Notes under the pieces: generated by a model | Databases searched by the model: none | What the model was told of the DNA's origin: nothing | The model's input: only the letters and a program-made list of their open reading frames with translations | From: Boletus sp. NGJ | Lineage: Eukaryota; Basidiomycota; Agaricomycetes; Boletales; Boletaceae | DNA length: 64,000 bases | Direction of reading: 5' to 3' | NCBI GenBank assembly: GCA_019096195.1 | Contig: JAGTXK010000190.1 | Coordinates: 740,172-804,171, forward strand | Shown: piece after piece, positions 11,209 to 21,789 of the stretch | Layout of the letters: the number at the start of each line of letters is the position of its first letter | How positions within the stretch are numbered: the first letter of the stretch is position 1 | Made by a program: the position numbers and the translations under genes

Positions 11209-12285
11209 CTAAATTGATGTGTACTTTATTCGACAAGCCAACATTGTGAATGCACAAATACTTGCATGGAAAGGACCATACGAGTCCGGAAGGATATCGC
11301 TGAGATTGCGAATTGTGATTTTCCCACGGTCAATTGTTCCAGTCGCAACATAGCTGCAATCTGTAGAGAGAGCAATTGACCTTATCTTTTCACTGTCTTT
11401 AATGGGTGAGCTGATCCGAGCGAGCGTTGAAGTGTCCCAGAACGAGACGGAGTCTGCTATGAAAGTCGAAAGGAACTTCCCATTGGCGGCTAGAGCAATA
11501 GACACGACCTTGCTCTCGTCATCATTATCGTCCGGAACCTGCGACTCGGACTCAGCTAGTTGGGCCCCAGTGGACGAGTTGAAAGCAAAGATCTGGTTAT
11601 TACCAGATGCAGCAAAGATTTGCTGGCCATCGTTCGACCAGGCAATGGGAGTGACTGCGACCCAATTGAAATTTGAATTGGCCTTGATGATGCTGAGTTG
11701 GTCGCCATTGTGAGGGTCGAAGATGCGAATTGAGTCCTTGCTGGCAGTGGCGACGCGCTCGCCGTTCGGGGAGAATTTCACTCCTTTGACGTCCTCATCA
11801 TGTTTGAGTGGGCCAACCAATTTCTCGCCGGTGACGATGTTCCAGATGTTTGCTTCGTTAACGTTGTCAACCCCTCTAGATCTGGTCCCAGTGGCAAACC
11901 TGGTCGAATCTGGGGAGACATCGACTGCAATCACGTCCTTTCTACCCTCCACTTCGAGGGCCTTTGCCCGGATTTTTTCGTTCCATACGCTTGCCCCCTC
12001 CGTGGTCCCGCAAACTATCCACTTCCAATCCCTGGACACAGAAATGGCGTTCAAGTCCATTCCCAATTGCTTTCCCACCTCTTGACTATCTGGCAGTCGC
12101 CATCGTTGAATTCCGTCTCCAGTCCCGCTTAGTAAATGCATTCCGTCAGGGTGGAAAGCGACTGAGTATACAGCACCAGAGCCATCTGCGTCAAGCACTG
12201 TTGTGTGGTCTTGCTGAACTGTCAGTGTTATACAATCACTCCCGAGCACTGCTACGCACTGTTCTTCATTAACGACATCCTCCAC
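11209..12285 (-). CDS. WD40-repeat protein
   Basis: A 358-residue open frame made of WD40 blades that would form a beta-propeller protein-interaction platform. Repeats visible in order: GAVYSVAFHPDGMHLLSGTG, a second around WKWIVCGTTEGASVWN, then VIAVDVSPDSTRFATGT, then VKGVKFSPNGERVATASKD, WSNDGQQIFAASGNNQIF, and IRSIALSTDCSYVATGT. The GH/WD signatures are partly degenerate, as in the large, fast-evolving WD40 families of Agaricomycetes. The last 15 residues after PDSYGPFHA are probably intron read-through, because a donor (GTATTTG) lies at about 11264. The start at 12285 (MEDVVNEEQ) is the first in-frame ATG; an upstream exon is possible. Confidence 0.7.
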   Translation of the reverse strand: MEDVVNEEQCVAVLGSDCITLTVQQDHTTVLDADGSGAVYSVAFHPDGMHLLSGTGDGIQRWRLPDSQEVGKQLGMDLNAISVSRDWKWIVCGTTEGASVWNEKIRAKALEVEGRKDVIAVDVSPDSTRFATGTRSRGVDNVNEANIWNIVTGEKLVGPLKHDEDVKGVKFSPNGERVATASKDSIRIFDPHNGDQLSIIKANSNFNWVAVTPIAWSNDGQQIFAASGNNQIFAFNSSTGAQLAESESQVPDDNDDESKVVSIALAANGKFLSTFIADSVSFWDTSTLARISSPIKDSEKIRSIALSTDCSYVATGTIDRGKITIRNLSDILPDSYGPFHASICAFTMLACRIKYTSI

Positions 12286-14382
12286 GCCCGCAGGTTTCGC
12301 AGTATTGAGAGAAGTGTGAGGTTGACTCGTAAGACGGAGAGAGGGCTAGACAAACAAATCTCTCCCTGCTCGGTCGTTTACGGACACGCCTCGTGGCATT
12401 GGCGCTTATTCTCATTCCCATCAAGGCGACCTCGTTGGGAATTCTGGCTCGTCATTAACAACGGTATACTATCGAACTTGCGACTGCCCGTACGGTCGTA
12501 TCTCCTCGGCTGAATTCAAGTTGCAGAACTTTATACCGATTGCACCGAGCGTATGATGGTTCATCAACATCTCGATTGATCCACGATTTTTCATTGTTGA
12601 CGGGATTTTGGAGAGAACAACAACTACCTCCATCTCCGCTTTGGGCCCGATCCCCGTGTGCCGCATATTCAGAAAGACGGTAAGCTTGAGTGCAGCATCT
12701 GGTGTCCGGCAAGTCTGCCCCACATTTACTCTCGAGCTCCAATCTGAACTACGGCCTTAGGTTCGCACCTAACCGAGTGTTTACCATTTGAAATCCGCAT
12801 CCTCCCTTGTAGGGAACGCGACTTGTAAACTATCGTGAAAATATCGTCTTTCCTTTGGACGTTCGAACAATTCGGTCGACGCCCGACCGACATCAGTGTC
12901 GATGGTCGAGGGCGTCATTCATCTCGCTCTCATCTTCAATATCCTGCATGCCGTCGAGTTCTCACTGGAGCGATCCAACATTCCTGGTCATGTGCCAGCA
13001 ACGCGTCTTCCATTCTCGTGTACAGCCTTCAAGTGCTTTTTTCCTTGCGGCGTCTTGCCTGCTCTGCGAAGAGACGAAGTGGCTCGGTCACGACAGTAGT
13101 GCGGGAAAACTTTTTACCGGCGTCTACGAGCTCGCGCTCGATGCGAATCGTCGTAGCATCAATGGCGATCAGGAGCCAAAGCAGACCTAACGAAGTCGAC
13201 AAATGATACTTTACAGATGTGAGTATTGCTATTTGGATGCACAGAGGCTTTCACCCGCTGCCTTTGCGTTTCCGCACGACCCGGTCCCGACTACCGACAG
13301 GTATGCAGCGCCACTTATTTACAACCCGTATCACCACTTCTCCCACCATGCATGGAGAACGCGACCATTCAGCTTCGTGGGGGTAGTACCTATGTCGCCC
13401 GCCTGACCGTGTTGGCCCGATGTGACATAGCGTCGTTACACGGCCTTTGGACAACTTCTCCGAAGTGCTTCCCTCTGAAACTAGTAGCCTGGGTACTCGA
13501 GCGGGCAACGGAGATGTCCTTGTTTCGATAAGCACTGGTCAACCCCAACAATGAACCGCACAAAGAGATGTCGGTTTATTTTATCTCGTCGTGGTGAAGG
13601 AGGCGAGATTCATCCGTTGTTTGTCTGGAAAAGGGCTTGACCTAAGCCACCTGCATTAGTATACGACGGGTCGGACGTGTTGGTTATGTGAGCAGAACGA
13701 CAGATGATGTGAAGCGAGTTTACAGAAGAGTTGGTTCACATAGTCTACCAACGAAGCTTCACGCAAGTGGACGATTTTCTTTTTACAATTGTGGCAGTAT
13801 GAGGGTAGGTTCATTCCATGTTCGAGCCGGTGCGATTTGGTGTGGATGCACATGGGGAAGTCCAATTAGCAGTCGGTGTCTATGGCAAAGGGCTCGAGCA
13901 TCATACTGCATGTTGTATGTACATCTTACCTTCCGCTTGGTGCCGTCATATATTTCCCTGGTCCGTACCTATAAGTGGCCCGAGATCACAGGTGTGGACT
14001 GAGACGAAATGCTTTCGATGTTTTCGGAAACCATTCAAACACGCTAGTCACTGGTACACACACCCGGTTATGTAAAACAGTCATCGCAAGTACAAAGTAC
14101 AACGTATCACAGAAGGGCAGTCACTGAGACAGAAGTAAATTCGACGCCGTTACGCAAAAATAAAAAGAACAACATACGAGAAGCAATCAACTCAACACAG
14201 TCATCGCACAAAACGTGTCTGAAAAAGCGTAGTCAAAACAACAGGTATATGCGACGTGTGGCAAAAAGGAAATCACCGGCAATATCGTACAAAAAACAGA
14301 TTCATCGATTCGCAACCCGCATCGTACGTGAGACACGTAACCGAAAGTATGGAGTAGAACTCACTTTTCAAGCACCCCTGTT
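12286..14382. other. 2.1 kb without a gene I can support
   Basis: Between the WD40 gene and the decarboxylase no convincing gene stands out. Candidates seen: a minus-strand stretch near 13010-13215 (DATTIRIERELVDAGKKFS, then LRLFAEQARRRKE), its plus-strand opposite (SSAGKLFTGVYELALDAN), and a plus-strand stretch near 13818 (VRFGVDAHGEVQLAVGVYG). Each has protein-like character but no flanking splice structure that I could connect. Bases 14060-14340 are AT-rich with many ACA repeats and look like 3' flank of the decarboxylase. Confidence 0.4.
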
Positions 14383-15846
14383 TCACACTCTCACGACCCG
14401 CCCGATGATCGATCTAACCCAGCGGTGCTGACCCGGTGTAATATGGATATCTTCGAGGTCTTGGTAGCTGACCTTGAAGCCGTCCTTGGGCTTCATAACG
14501 AGAGTGTGTGAAGATCCACCAAAGTGGAACATCCCCAGGTGATCTCCGGCCTCAACATGGTTCGGCTTTCCCCCGGAACCATCCTTACTAACAGCAAGAT
14601 CGATCGTAGACACCTCCACCATTCCAATCCCGATGAAGGCAACCCACTCGAGCTCCGTGGGCTCTTCCGGCTGGATGATGATAACGCCACGGGCTGCTGC
14701 AACACTGAGCCAGGGTTGCGTGCGAATCATGGCACCGTGAGGATCACCCGACTGCAGATCCTGGTCGTCAGCGGGGGCACCCTCATCAGGCAACACGGCA
14801 TAGTAGGTGCCAGGCAGTACTGTGGCTTCGAGGATCTTACCCTTGACGGGGCTGTGCCAGTGATGATAATCCTGTGGAGATAGGAACGCCTGATACACCG
14901 ATCCGCCCACGAAGCGTTGAGCGTAGGCGGACAAACTCTCCGGGGTAATGGCAGGATTGCCACCAAACATGTCGTAGAGGGAGTAATTCTGGCCCTTGAG
15001 CCAAAAAGTGTCGTCAAGCTTTACATTATGGGCGGTGCGGAGGGAAGTGGACTCGCAGGCATTGTAAATGGCAGGAAAACGAGCGACTTGCACAACGGGA
15101 CGCGCCTCCTCGATGTTCTTAAACGGCCTGATAAAAAAATTATCCCACGTCTTGTAGGCTTGCTGTGCTTCTGCGGGTTTAACACCGTAAGTCTGCTCGA
15201 AAGATTGGCCCTGAAGGCCCTGCTCCAACACGTTCAAGGCGTAGGAACCGAACCACCCTGATTCTGCTTGTGTGAGCGTAGAGTTGGACCTCGAGTCGTT
15301 CGCAAGGTAGTTGCCCCACTTGTTTAGAAAAGTCCTCATCGCATTGTTGAACTCCTTCAAACGGAATAAGTCATAGGCTGCACTAGTGTTGCTGAGCAAA
15401 TCAAGGATGAGGTAAATCGGTACACCGATTGGTTCACCAATCTTCTCGCCCTCAAGATTCCTGACTATGTAAACCTCAGGAGGGCCTTGAGTGACACTCG
15501 TGAGAGAGTCTCGCAAGTGGTCGATGTCTCGCACGCGGTATTTTTCGTCCGAGGCAGCCCACTATGAAAGAAAATGCATTCAGTCTAGAGTTGTATCAGG
15601 ACACCCATTCGGCCATACCTTATCATCCTTGTTGACTTGCTTGAAAATTAGGTCCATAAGTGGACTCATGACCTCGCTGGCTTGGATGGTGTCGATGAAC
15701 TCGGTGGCCCAACCGTTCCAATCGTTGGGAGCGTTGAGGGTAACACCCAGGACATGCCTGTCGAGGAAGGCTCTGTGAATCTGAGGGTTGGCAGGCAACC
15801 AACCATGGTAGAGAGAACGACGTGTAAAAGTAGGCTGTCGAGACAT
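14383..15846 (-). CDS. PsiD-like phosphatidylserine decarboxylase family enzyme
   Basis: Two exons (15619-15846 and 14383-15561, intron GTATGG..CATAG) give 468 residues. The N-terminal third (GWLPANPQIHRAFLDRHV, then FIDTIQASEVMSPLMDLIF and GVPIYLILDLLSNTSAAYDL) matches the domain found ahead of PSD domains in the fungal PsiD-type branch. The C-terminal domain shows YKTWDNFFIRPFKNIEEARP, YNACESTSLR, YHHWHSPVKGKILEATVLPG, FIGIGMVEVSTIDLAV and GMFHFGGSSHTLVM. The GGSS sequence is where these enzymes cut themselves to make the pyruvoyl cofactor; PsiD, the L-tryptophan decarboxylase of psilocybin biosynthesis, has the same FHFGGSS. The substrate here cannot be read from sequence: it could be an aromatic amino acid or phosphatidylserine. 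No methyltransferase, kinase or P450 that would suggest a psilocybin-type cluster is next to it. No signal peptide or membrane anchor is evident, unlike mitochondrial PSD1. Confidence 0.87.
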
Positions 15847-15933
15847 TGTGGTCGAATGGGTGGGGAGTTAGTGGGAATGCAGTTCTGAGTATCGGTGTCG
15901 TTGGATAGTGGAGCTACGTCGCAAACGTCGACT

Positions 15934-15940
15934 CTTTATA
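15934..15940 (-). promoter_or_regulatory. TATA box of the PsiD-like gene
   Basis: The minus strand reads GGTATAAAGAG, a TATAAAG box 88-94 bp upstream of the start codon at 15846. No competing gene lies on the other strand. Confidence 0.6.
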
Positions 15941-16470
15941 CCAAAAGACCGTTTGAACTGGGCCAAAAAGAGTACCATCAGCAGCCACGCCAGTCAATCT
16001 AAGCACCTGATCAACACCGTGCTTTCCATTTACTATCCACGAAGGCGGAGAATTGCTCTGCTGTCCCCAACAGAGCCCTATAGTTTCCTCTCAGATGATA
16101 ATCTGGATGATGATCGGGGAAATATTGGGGTAGTGCGGGCCATGAAGTTGAACGTTGAACCCCAGATGCCCGACACAAGTGCAATGTAGAAGACAGAAAG
16201 GCATGCCGGCATCACGGGATTCCAGGATTACGGATAAGGCCTGGCAATGCCTTGTTACAGCGGTTTCCATAAGTATGTGGAAAACGCATCGAAAAAAATC
16301 GCGCCTCGGAGACAGCCGCATAAGGACCCCAGGCGCAGCTGAGTAAGCAACCCGTAGCGTAGACGTCGGGCCGAATTTGTACCACGTACCTACATCACTC
16401 ACATGTCTGAGCAACCAGGCCTGGGAGCTCAATCTGCTGAGAGGCAGTATGCCTTTGCAGTAGCCCTTAC
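15941..16470. other. Gene-to-repeat transition zone
   Basis: About 530 bp with no gene. The stretch near 16270-16330 resembles the end of the decayed reading frame at 38840-38900 (TATGTGGAAAA.., then GCCTC.GAGACAGC), so it is probably the first remnant of the repeat-rich half of the window. Base composition becomes visibly more AT-rich from about 16.5 kb on. Confidence 0.4.
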
Positions 16471-16479
16471 TGTCTATCA

Positions 16480-16689
16480 ACACTCAAGCAGTCATCTAAG
16501 GCCAGAGCTACTGCCAAGCGACAAGAAAAATCCATAAAAATCAAGGAACTACTTTTTCTGCTTGATGAGACTAACTATATTGAATTCTTGGAAAGCATGC
16601 TCGAGAAACATGGAAAAGCCCAGTACAAAGATCTCTGGCAAGCAGCACTTTTCATTCAAATACATTGTACTGAAGACAAAGAGGTTTGA
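16480..16689 (+). pseudogene. Fragment of a repeat-associated reading frame
   Basis: One frame reads KIKELLFLLDETNYIEFLE and then MLEKHGKAQYK before the frame ends at GAGGTTTGA. The fragment is about 70 codons, has no start and no continuation, and lies just before a solo LTR. I do not recognise a characterised family, though the hydrophobic-acidic pattern is clearly protein-like. Confidence 0.4.
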
Positions 16690-16718
16690 CTTTCCACATT
16701 TTCAATCAGTTGTCTGGT

Positions 16719-17664
16719 TGTTACGGTTATGGAAGGGGGTACATCTTTTTCTCTTCCATCACCTCCTCTGGGACTCTGGGACGACCTCTTCTTTGATGCC
16801 TCCGACTATCCAGGATTCCCCTAGGATTCCCCCACAACACCCACACAAGTATCGCCCCATCCAGAATCCCCTTTCTAGGCGATGCACCACTATGGCTGTG
16901 ACACAGCCCATTCTATTTCACTATTACATGCATTTCACCTTTGATCTGATCATAGACATTGCCTCCTTGGCTGTGTTCTCTCGCACACAGCCCAGTATTC
17001 CACTTTCTTCATTTGACTGATGATATGATCTCTTATGGTAATATTCTAGTATTACCATATACGATATGAAGCCTGCCCTGAATAGGGAAGGCCTATATAT
17101 ATGGGCGTCTGCCCTTCATGTAAACCTAACCTAGATCTACACAACTTCCCATGTAATCTATCCCTACTCCTGGTTCCACTTCACCTCAGCAGCCTGCGCC
17201 CGCTCTGGAGGTAGATCACCACAGTGCTCATGATCATCCTTCTTCATCACTTCGCACTTGTGCGGCCTCGTTACCGTTTGGTCATCGCACCTAGCCAATG
17301 GCAACTCCAACGCAGACAGAGGTCTGCCCGTCTAAGCCCAGGACTCCGCCACTGGCAGCACAGTAAATCCAGGACTCCGCCACTGGTACCAGCATCAGGC
17401 CCGGGACTCCATGCCACCAGCTCCTCGTATACGATTGGTCTGTGCCTCTACCAAGACTGCACCACCCTCACCAAAGTCTGAGACTCTGCCATTGGTTGTA
17501 GAGTAGGCTCCTACCCCAAGGGAGGCTCTACGTGAAAGCTAGCCATCGGTCCCCAGTCCGAGGAACATTGGGTCTCGGAAGGTATTTTCCCCTCAAGTCT
17601 GGCTAGTCCAGTAATCAAACAGGTTGATTACTCAGGAACGTGTCACTTGTTATCTGGTGTAACA
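16719..17664 (+). mobile_element. Solo LTR, TGTTACG family, complete with target duplication
   Basis: A 946-bp sequence starting TGTTACGGTTA and ending GGTGTAACA, flanked by identical 5-bp copies CTGGT (16714-16718 and 17665-17669). No internal retroelement sequence is attached, so it is a solo LTR left by recombination. It carries a TATATATATGG promoter-like run near 17094. Other copies of this family in the window are at 47704-48669, 51276-52234 and 63950-64000. Confidence 0.88.
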
Positions 17665-17677
17665 CTGGTCTTACAAA

Positions 17678-18125
17678 AAATTATCTAGTCAGCGAAAGAT
17701 ACTCATTGATATGAAATATGTAGAGAAACTCCCCTCATATCAAGCTGATGCCAATGCTAGAGATGAAGAATCAGGTGTGTTAGACAAGAACCAGGTATTT
17801 CCTTTCATTTCAATGATTAAATGGTCTAATAATGTGATTTTTGAATAAGACTAAGATCCTGTCCTGAACTGTATTGGACCTTGATGTGTGCTTTGCTTGA
17901 TGGCACCTGAAACTTGCAAAAATGTACAAGAACAAGCATAATGAAGGTCTTACATATATCAGACCGTTAGGCATTACCATTCCACTCACTCCTGCTATGG
18001 TACTTGACTGGGTTTGCGCTCTGGTATGGCTCTATAATATTGCATCAAAAAAACTCTAATCAGCTCATATGAGGAAGGGCAGGCCACATTGCATATACCA
18101 CCCAACATTTCTTCATTCAATATTG
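17678..18125 (+). pseudogene. Decayed two-exon fragment of an unrecognised gene
   Basis: One frame reads SSQRKILIDMKYVEKLPSYQ and AQADANARDEESGVLDKNQ-like sequence up to a donor at about 17795; after an acceptor at about 17850 it resumes with KMYKNKHNEGLTYIRPLGI and TPAMVLDWVCAL, broken by in-frame stops. It is interrupted at 18126 by a truncated LTR. It looks like part of an ancient multi-exon element gene, but I cannot name it. Confidence 0.35.
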
Positions 18126-18493
18126 TGAAAGGAACTTGCAATGGACGAAAGAAAGAACCTAAACCCAATGTCTGAAGTGTTGCTGACTAAAGCAATATGC
18201 GACAGAGAGAAAGGCAATTTCAAGACTAAGCAAAACATGGTACTCTACTGGCTATTTATATACTACTGATAGTGGTGCACGGACTGTGCTATGCTATGAC
18301 GTCGTGGGTACTGGGTATGGCATCACAGGAACAAGGAATGTTAGTGTCCAATGGCGAAAAGGGAGAAATGATGGAATAGGATGCGTGTGGTATGTGCATG
18401 TAAGTGAAATGTAGTCTGGAGCACTCTAGGTGTGGCTACGTGTGATATGTCTAAAGGGGAACTAATAGATAGAAATGGAAGCCAGGGAACATA
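18126..18493 (-). mobile_element. Truncated solo LTR, TGAAA family
   Basis: Starts TGAAAGGAACTTGCAATGG and matches the first ~370 bp of the LTRs at 61537 and 59307, including the AATTTCAAGACTAAG segment and the TATATACTAC promoter region, then stops matching near 18493. The remaining ~650 bp and the second target-site copy are missing. Confidence 0.75.
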
Positions 18494-19889
18494 CCATGGG
18501 TTTTCTTGAACATGTGTGATGGGCATTGCAATACCATGACCACCATTTCCAGATGCATCATTCCTTTCCATTCATAATTTTTGCTATCAATCAAAAGCAG
18601 GAAGCATTGTGATCAGCTCATATTTAGATGAATTGGCAGGATTTCAAATGGGATGCATTGATACTTAACAGCCTGACAATGGCTGATCTCAAGGAAGTGG
18701 AAAAGGAAGAAACAGCTCACCAGCACACTTCAAACCTGCATGTACTGTAAATCTGCTTCAGAAGCATGTGTTCGGTTGAAACTCTTTGACTTGCCTGAGA
18801 AGAGTTCTCCGTGTGATGACTGTGCATATTGCTCATGGTTAATAGATTTGATGCTGAGAAGAAGAAAGGTGAAACACACTTTAAATAAGATGCAAACAAA
18901 ATGAATAGTTATTATCATTGCCATGATAGAATGCCTACTTGTTGCTGGCCTGATTAGGAGGCAACAACACATGACAATTATTATGGTCGCCATGCTGATG
19001 GTATTGTCAATCACCCTTATCACTGTCATAGGTATTGGTGATAAAGTGATATTACCTTGCCTCTGTCCCATATCATATTTCCCAGATGACTACATCCAAA
19101 TCGAGTCCAGTGCTGCCTTTCTACAATGTATCTGACAATCTCCTGCCAATGCCACTTCTCTCCTACCAAGCTGAGATGCTCTATCAACCTACTATGCCAA
19201 TCACTGTCTGTGCAGCCAAAGAAATGCTCACTTCTAAGACACTGATAGTGCCTTTCCAATCAACTAGCAAATGATCAAATACTCCAACTCTGCAGGCCCA
19301 TTGCCAACTCAAAGTAGCTTGATTCGAGATAGGTCCCATAGAGGTGGTGCCTAAGAGGCAGTCCACAGACAATCAGCAATCACAATTAAAACAGTCTCCA
19401 ACACCATTGAAATCTAGTCTATTATCCTTAGAATCTGAGGATGATCAGACCAAAAGTGAAAAGATACCTAAGCTGAATGGTGAAGTGGGTAGACCAGGGC
19501 GAGGCAGGTATAATCTGAAAGAAAAATTAGGTTGGGGAGAGGAGGGGTTTAAGGACCTCAAGGTAAGAGCTCATGAATTAAGCGACGGAGAATTGATGCA
19601 ATCAATGGGACAAAGATTTGTTAACAAGGGGGTGAAGTGGCATCTTGATATAATAAAGCGTAGAAGCCTGCTGTACCAGTTGACATTTGAGCAGAGTCTC
19701 ATCTATGCAGGTGTTGGTACATTTCCCTGACCTAGCCGACTTTGAAAACTGCTGGCCAGTCTTCGATCTTATCCAACTGTGACTGAAGTATACATGATCG
19801 AAGTATCAGCAGCAGAAGAATGAAAGCTTGTAGAACACTAGGACACATGGGGTAGGACTGAATGTGTAATCACAATAATGTGAATGTAC
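18494..19889 (+). pseudogene. Decayed gene region ending in a GRPGRG-type protein fragment
   Basis: From 18494 to 19330 there are only short frames with many stops. From 19344 to 19730 a 128-codon frame is open: it has a Ser/Gln-rich lead, then GEVGRPGRGRYNLKEKLGWG and FKDLKVRAHELSDGELMQS. Beyond its stop, out of phase, come CWPVFDLIQL and QQQK, so the gene has been broken by a frameshift near 19730. A related end (ISAAEGDDDDDL context) occurs at about 21800. I believe this is a family spread with mobile elements, but its function is unknown. Confidence 0.4.
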
Positions 19890-20470
19890 CAATTTGAATA
19901 GTGATAAAACATTGCCCACATTCAAGGCTACCATGTAAATCTCCATCTCCAAGGGGACAATTTGGACTATATGCTATTTAGTGTTAAGGTACAATACAAC
20001 AAATGGAGATAATACTTACAATGAAAACTGACGTTATCACCTGAATATAATAGATAGTGGGGCATAACGCGCAATGATAGACAACAAAGACTGATCACTA
20101 TGACAACTGACAACACAATGAATGGAGATAATACTTACAATGAAAACTGATGTTATCACCCGAATATAATAGACAATGGGGTGTGATGCATGACAATAGA
20201 CAACAAAGACTGCTGATCACTATGACAACTGCTGATGACATGCTGTGCCAGGACTGGACAACGATAGACAACAAGACTGCAGATGAATGGTTAACCCAAA
20301 CGTTGAGTAGCGACAATAAATGGCTCACAGTTGTATGGCACATCATGACAACATACTGTGCCGGTCACTGCCTTTAATTACATTTTGAATTTACTTTCTA
20401 TGGGATGTTCAGTGTTTGGATGGTCACCAACTACATTGAATTTACTTTCTACAGAGTCTACTACTACTAC

Positions 20471-20716
20471 ATGGTTGTGGTTGCAGGTAGAGAAGAGAAA
20501 GCTTACCCGATTTGGAGAGTGGGTTGATATTGTGAATCAAACTCAGTCCAGATGATGCTGTTCATCATGTGCATCCCATGGTCGTGATGTTTTTTAAACC
20601 TGATTTGGAATCCCGCACGTGATGAGCAGTGTCATCTGGACTAAGTTTGATTCACAATATCAACTCACTCTCCAAATCAGGTAAGCTTTCTCTTCTCTAC
20701 CCGCAACCACAACCAT
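20471..20716. repeat. 246-bp near-perfect palindrome (foldback), copy 1
   Basis: Begins ATGGTTGTGGTTGCAGG and ends CCGCAACCACAACCAT. The two ~118-bp arms pair almost throughout, with AAGCTTACC/GGTAAGCTT and TTGATATTGTGAATC/GATTCACAATATCAA as landmarks and only a short centre near GTGATGTTTTTTAAACC. TAC repeats on the left and GTA repeats on the right extend the symmetry. It has the form of a foldback or MITE element. The second copy at 37000-37245 has the same length. Confidence 0.8.
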
Positions 20717-20746
20717 GTAGTAGTAGTAGTAGTAGTAGTAGTAGTA
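20717..20746. repeat. (GTA)10 microsatellite
   Basis: Ten tandem GTA units directly abut the right end of the palindrome. At the other copy (36970-36999) the same run stands on the opposite strand as TAC units. Confidence 0.9.
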
Positions 20747-21012
20747 TTTTTGTAATCAAAAAGCTCAGTACTGTAGTATTTACAGGTGGATGCTGTTCAT
20801 GTGATGCCTAACGCTCACCATTGCCAGTGTGAAGGGTGTGGTGGCATGTATTCAGCTCCAGGCTAGATGTGAGGTTGTGCAGTGATGAACCCTTGGATGT
20901 GGTCGGTGTGTGAATTTGCCACAAATCCACTTCAGTACACTCATTACAGCTACAGCTTAGGTTCTTTCTACCCTTGACCTTCTACCTTCACAACATTCTC
21001 TGCTGCTCGACT

Positions 21013-21788
21013 ATGTCTCAAATTCCCACCTTCAAGACCTTGCCTGCAATGTTCGTCAATTCTGTGACAGACGTTCTGAAGTCGCTCACAGAGACTTGCA
21101 TCATTTTGACACGCTTCTTTCAACTGCTTGAGCTTGCGCTAGCTGGGAAAGAAGATTACAACCCAAATGATTGGAAGGACCTTGTCGAAATTGTTGTTGA
21201 CCGTGGGATTGTTGGCTTCGAAAAAATTATGACCAACCTCCATCAGCAGAATTCTAATGCCACAGGTAAGGCACATTTATAGTTAGACATTTATTTTTGC
21301 TAATTTGAACTCCCCAGTTCTGCAGCCCATAAATGTGTCCTTGTTGTCTGATGGGGGGTCCACAGATGCCCCAGAAGGTGAGTGTGGCATCATCCTGATG
21401 TCATGTATTTTTACTCACTTTGCTTTTTCATAAAGCTCACCACCGATCATTGCATCAAGACATCTCCACATGGAGGATGGTATGGAACTGGGCCGCCGGC
21501 ATGATCAAGTTCCCGAAGTTGCTTTCCCAGATGGAAACAACATTTGGGAGTGACTTTGTGCAAGCTGAGTGGGACCCGACGTTCACCACCATCTTTGTGG
21601 CCTCCAAAAATGAGGAGCCTTCCCTCAGCAGCACTAATCCTACCCCACCTATGGCTGTCCGGGTTGTTGAAGATGCTATGGCTGCCCTTGATGTATCTAT
21701 CTGTGCTATGCGCACTTATGTCCTGCATGCCCCTCATTCCCCTTCCAACTCCTCACTCTGTTGCCCATCCAATCGCGGATCTTGCTGA
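21013..21788 (+). pseudogene. Unrecognised repeat-associated gene, two or three exons
   Basis: From the ATG at 21013 the frame reads MSQIPTFKTLPAMFVNSVTD, then TRFFQLLELALAGKEDYN and a donor near 21266 (GGTAAG). Exons further on give VSLLSDGGSTDAPEG and a longer piece containing RMVWNWAAGMIKFPKLLSQM and VRVVEDAMAALDVSICAM, ending at 21788. The splice sites look intact, so this is less decayed than its surroundings. I do not recognise the family; it lies directly upstream of the Spt5-like fragment and the two may have been one transcription unit. Confidence 0.4.
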
Positions 21789-21789
21789 T

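Larger units (their letters stand above)
19890..20790 (+). repeat. Inverted duplication, copy 1
   Basis: About 0.9 kb that reappears on the opposite strand at 36945-37725. Shared landmarks are the ATGGAGATAATACTTACAATG segment, the GACATGCTGTGCCAGGAC segment, a 246-bp palindrome, and the trinucleotide run beside it. The two copies are diverged by scattered transitions, many of them C/T and G/A. Confidence 0.8.

Noticed and set aside
14383-15846. Psilocybin-type gene cluster around the decarboxylase
   Set aside because: No PsiM-, PsiK- or PsiH-like gene is in the window; only the decarboxylase family is supported.
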